Positions 6,794-10,796 of a DNA stretch of 10,796 bases are shown here, in pieces. This DNA is from Betaproteobacteria bacterium (GTDB lineage Bacteria > Pseudomonadota > Gammaproteobacteria > Burkholderiales > SG8-39): assembly GCA_009693345.1 (NCBI GenBank), contig SHXL01000086.1, positions 1 through 10,796 on the forward strand. The letters run 5' to 3'. A model generated the notes under the pieces. The model was not told where the DNA came from, did no database searches, and was given only the letters and a program-made list of their open reading frames with translations. Position 1 is the stretch's first letter, and every line of letters starts with the position of its first letter. The position numbers and the translations under genes were made by a program.

Positions 6794-7002
6794 CCGGCCG
6801 GCTTGACCGGGCGGCGCCCGAACATCCCCCAGCCTTCCATCGCCATCACCATTTCGCCGCGCTGGTTCAGCGCTTCCCATTGTGTTTGCACCAGGCCGAT
6901 GCCGGGCCTGCTCTCGGAGGGGCGCGCCGCGGTGATCCTGCGGCGATAGGTGATGGTGTCGCCCGCGCGCACCGGCAGAGCAGGTCGTCGGCCATCGCGC
7001 AT
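6790..7002 (-). pseudogene. C-terminal remnant of a MaoC-like dehydratase (hot-dog fold)
   Basis: On the minus strand about 55 residues read as the last part of a MaoC-like (R)-specific enoyl-CoA hydratase domain: P-V-R-A-G-D-T-I-T-Y-R-R, then R-P-S-E-S-R-P-G-I-G-L-V, then N-Q-R-G-E-M-V-M-A-M-E-G-W-G-M-F-G-R-R. Complete members are about 150 residues. The N-terminal half with the catalytic Asp/His hydratase motif is absent: the frame stays open upstream of 7002 but shows no family likeness, and the neighbouring gene begins at 7014. I found no continuation in the other minus frames. The stop overlaps the clsB stop. This looks like a gene cut by deletion or rearrangement rather than a working 70-residue protein. 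The family call rests on remembered motifs, not a search. Confidence 0.65.
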
Positions 7003-7013
7003 CGGAGTGTAGT

Positions 7014-7484
7014 ATGGCCCTCGCCATGGATGAAATCGTTCTGCGCAGCATGGCGAAATGGCCCGGCGTCGCGGACGTCTATGGCTGGCTTTCTCTCGAC
7101 CGCCGCGGCAATTGGCTGATCAAGGGAGAGAAAATCGGCAACGCCGCGCTGCGGGATTTCATTTCCAGGAACTACGCCCCGGACGCGCGCGGCTGCTGGT
7201 ACTTTCAAAACGGCCCGCAGCGGGTGTTCGTGAAGCTCGCCTATGCGCCGCTGGTGCTGCATTTCGAGGGCGCGGCGCTCCACGACCACTGCGGCAGGCC
7301 GTTCCTGCCGGAGCAGGCGTTTCTCGACGAGGAAGGCTCTGTCCTGATGCGGGGGAAGCCCGGGATCGGGTTGCTGGATGACCGCGATCTGGCGGGTTTT
7401 GCCGACCGGGCGCAAGGGCTGCCCTCGATCGCCCGCGCGAGCGTACCGGAGCGCTACGGCTTTATCCTGCACCCGGCACCATGA
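7014..7484 (+). CDS. Conserved hypothetical protein of a betaproteobacterial DUF family
   Basis: A 156-residue soluble protein with no signal peptide or membrane segment. The opening (M-D-E-I-V-L-R-S-M-A-K-W-P-G-V followed by Y-G-W-L-S-L-D-R-R-G-N-W) and the central R-G-C-W-Y-F-Q-N-G-P-Q-R-V-F-V-K-L resemble a family of unknown function I recall from Betaproteobacteria (DUF2944 is my best memory of the label, not certain). Later segments (FLDEEGSVLM, GIGLLDDRDLAGF) also fit it. The start at 7014 is chosen because GGAG at 7004-7007 lies 6 bases upstream; ATG at 7026 (MDEIV) is the alternative and matches the family start better. No promoter is evident. The stop lies 4 bases before the -35 box of the str promoter. 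Not part of the left-hand operon, since the MaoC remnant separates them. Confidence 0.8.
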   Translation: MALAMDEIVLRSMAKWPGVADVYGWLSLDRRGNWLIKGEKIGNAALRDFISRNYAPDARGCWYFQNGPQRVFVKLAYAPLVLHFEGAALHDHCGRPFLPEQAFLDEEGSVLMRGKPGIGLLDDRDLAGFADRAQGLPSIARASVPERYGFILHPAP

Positions 7485-7488
7485 ATCC

Positions 7489-7517
7489 TTGCGTCCCGGA
7501 AAAAATCTCTTTATAAT
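7489..7517 (+). promoter_or_regulatory. Sigma-70 promoter of the str operon
   Basis: TTGCGT (7489-7494) and a perfect TATAAT (7512-7517) are separated by 17 bases, optimal spacing, immediately after the stop of the preceding gene and about 75 bases before the rpsL start. The discriminator after the -10 box is CCGGCC (7518-7523); a GC-rich discriminator is the known mark of promoters shut down by ppGpp/DksA, as expected for ribosomal protein genes. The start site would fall near 7524, in a pyrimidine run. Boxes are seen directly; stringent control is inference. Confidence 0.85.
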
Positions 7518-7524
7518 CCGGCCT

Positions 7525-7596
7525 CTTTTTTGCACCTGGGCGGCTACGCGTGTAGCAGACGTGGTCGCCCGGTTCGTTTCTGGAAACGACAAAAAC
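7525..7596 (+). promoter_or_regulatory. Structured 5' leader of rpsL
   Basis: The presumed leader of about 72 bases folds on paper into two elements. In the first, 7536-7542 (CTGGGCG) pairs with 7566-7572 (CGCCCGG), one pair being G-U, and continues into an inner hairpin 7543-7547/7552-7556 (GCTAC/GTAGC, loop GCGT), leaving a 9-base bulge AGACGTGGT (7557-7565) on one side. In the second, TCGTTT (7574-7579) pairs with AAACGA (7584-7589) around the loop CTGG. The only Shine-Dalgarno-like bases, GGA at 7582-7584, lie in that loop and its edge, 12 bases before the ATG. This could be a ribosomal-protein autoregulatory leader, but no known motif is recognised. Pairing is seen; function is inferred. 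Confidence 0.5.
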
Positions 7597-7974
<378 letters not shown>

Positions 7975-7996
7975 AGAGAACACAGAGAGATCACGC

Positions 7997-8467
7997 ATGC
8001 CCCGTCGCAGAGAAGTTCCCAAGCGCGAAATCCTCCCGGACCCGAAGTTCGCCAGCATCGATCTGGCGAAGTTCATGAACGTGCTGATGACGCGCGGCAA
8101 GAAGTCGGTCGCCGAGAGCATCGTTTACGGCGCGCTGGCGATGATCAAGTCGAAGTCGGGCAAGGACCCGATCGAGGTGTTTACCCAGGCGGTGCAGAAC
8201 GTCAAGCCGGTGGTGGAAGTAAAGAGCCGCAGAGTTGGCGGCGCGAACTACCAGGTACCGGTCGAGGTTCGCCCGGTGCGGCGCATGGCGCTGTCGATGC
8301 GCTGGATCCGCGAGGCGGCGCAGAAGCGCGGCGAGAAGTCGATGATGGCGCGCCTGGCGGGCGAACTCGCGGAAGCGGCCGAAGGCCGCGGCGGCGCGAT
8401 GAAGAAGCGTGAAGAAGTGCATCGCATGGCGGAGGCCAACAAGGCCTTCTCCCACTACCGGTTCTAG
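7997..8467 (+). CDS. rpsG: 30S ribosomal protein S7
   Basis: Primary assembly protein of the 30S head, contacting 16S rRNA and E-site tRNA. The 156 residues include the S7 signature D-P-K-F-A-S-I-D-L-A-K-F-M-N-V-L-M-T-R-G-K-K-S, the beta-hairpin region (V-E-V-K-S-R-R-V-G-G-A-N-Y-Q-V-P-V-E-V) and the C-terminal ending A-F-S-H-Y-R-F. This is the usual bacterial length, without the extended tail of E. coli K-12 S7. A purine-rich AGAGAGA precedes ATG 7997 by 6 bases. The 22-base gap after rpsL contains no hairpin, unlike the roughly 100-base E. coli spacer where S7 represses its own operon, so that feedback site appears absent. fusA begins 25 bases downstream. Confidence 0.98.
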   Translation: MPRRREVPKREILPDPKFASIDLAKFMNVLMTRGKKSVAESIVYGALAMIKSKSGKDPIEVFTQAVQNVKPVVEVKSRRVGGANYQVPVEVRPVRRMALSMRWIREAAQKRGEKSMMARLAGELAEAAEGRGGAMKKREEVHRMAEANKAFSHYRF

Positions 8468-8481
8468 GAAGGCATACGTCT

Positions 8482-8488
8482 AGGTGAT
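8482..8488 (+). promoter_or_regulatory. Shine-Dalgarno that sets the fusA start
   Basis: AGGTGAT at 8482-8488 is a full complement to the 3' end of 16S rRNA and stands 4 bases before the GTG at 8493. It favours that GTG over the GTG at 8484 and the ATG at 8487, both of which lie within the ribosome-binding sequence itself. Confidence 0.7.
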
Positions 8489-8492
8489 GAAC

Positions 8493-10586
<2,094 letters not shown>

Positions 10587-10605
10587 CCACCCAAAGGTCG
10601 AGCAG

Positions 10606-10796
10606 ATGGCAAAAGGCAAATTCGAGAGAACCAAACCGCACCTGAAGGTGGGGACGATCGGGCACGTGGATCATGGCAAGACGACGCTGACGGCGGCGAT
10701 GACGCACATTCTGGCGAAGAAGTACGGCGGCGAGGCGAAGAACTACGACCAGATCGATGCAGCGCCGGAGGAGAAGGCGCGCGGGATCACGATCAA
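10606..10796 (+). CDS. tuf: Elongation factor Tu, 3'-truncated by window edge
   Basis: Delivers aminoacyl-tRNA to the ribosome as a GTP complex. Only the first 63 codons lie in the window. The sequence M-A-K-G-K-F-E-R-T-K-P-H followed by V-G-T-I-G-H-V-D-H-G-K-T-T-L-T gives the P-loop (residues 19-26), and A-P-E-E-K-A-R-G-I-T-I is the start of switch I; the frame runs off at 10796. AAAGG at 10593-10597 lies 8 bases before the ATG. Its place after fusA is that of the str-operon copy; most betaproteobacteria carry a second, nearly identical tuf elsewhere. Identity is certain. Confidence 0.98.
   Translation, partial: MAKGKFERTKPHLKVGTIGHVDHGKTTLTAAMTHILAKKYGGEAKNYDQIDAAPEEKARGITI

Noticed and set aside
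6792..6803. 12-base perfect palindrome AGCCGGCCGGCT at the clsB stop
   Set aside because: There is no loop and no T tract, so it is not a terminator; such palindromes are expected by chance in GC-rich DNA.
7496..7531. CCGGA (7496-7500) / TCCGG (7517-7521) inverted repeat followed by a T6 run, as a terminator before rpsL
   Set aside because: The stem is only 5 bp with a 16-base loop and overlaps the promoter boxes; the T run is a few bases away from the stem. Too weak to call.
7378..7596. Possible N-terminal extension of rpsL
   Set aside because: It would place the promoter inside the gene; S12 always begins M-(P/A)-T-V-N-Q, exactly at 7597.

Overview
The window is high-GC proteobacterial chromosome, about two-thirds G+C by eye. 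It is most consistent with a betaproteobacterium: the S12, S7, EF-G, EF-Tu, AspRS, NudB and ClsB proteins all read as typical of that group, and the chain aspS, nudB, EEP phosphatase, clsB is one I associate with it. Nothing looks like a phage, plasmid, insertion sequence or CRISPR array. No stretch longer than about 115 bases lacks a gene or gene remnant.

Left part (1-6793, + strand): one tightly packed, probably co-transcribed row. It holds aspS (5' end outside the window), a secreted guanyl-specific ribonuclease, a barstar-type inhibitor, nudB (folate synthesis), an exported SRPBCC/START-like protein, a large unrecognised lipoprotein, an EEP-family phosphodiesterase and cardiolipin synthase ClsB. 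Junctions are overlaps of 1 to 13 bases or gaps of 3 to 13 bases. The RNase/inhibitor pair is a self-contained toxin/immunity-like unit set into housekeeping genes. The last four genes form an envelope/lipid group. A good intrinsic-terminator hairpin with a T tract lies just after aspS but inside the RNase signal-peptide coding sequence.

Middle (6790-7484): a minus-strand remnant of a MaoC-like dehydratase, lacking its N-terminal half, converges on clsB. Eleven bases beyond its first Met codon, a small gene of unknown function starts on the + strand. This looks like an old rearrangement junction.

Right part (7485-10796, + strand): the str operon rpsL-rpsG-fusA-tuf (tuf cut by the window end). 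It has its own strong sigma-70 promoter (TTGCGT, 17 bp, TATAAT, GC-rich discriminator) and a roughly 70-base leader that folds on paper into a bulged hairpin plus a second hairpin over the weak Shine-Dalgarno. In most betaproteobacteria I know, rpsL follows rpoC; here it does not.

Most of the window is ordinary housekeeping DNA. I see no clear undescribed system. The points most worth checking are the terminator inside the RNase gene, the rpsL leader structure, the unknown lipoprotein and the MaoC remnant.
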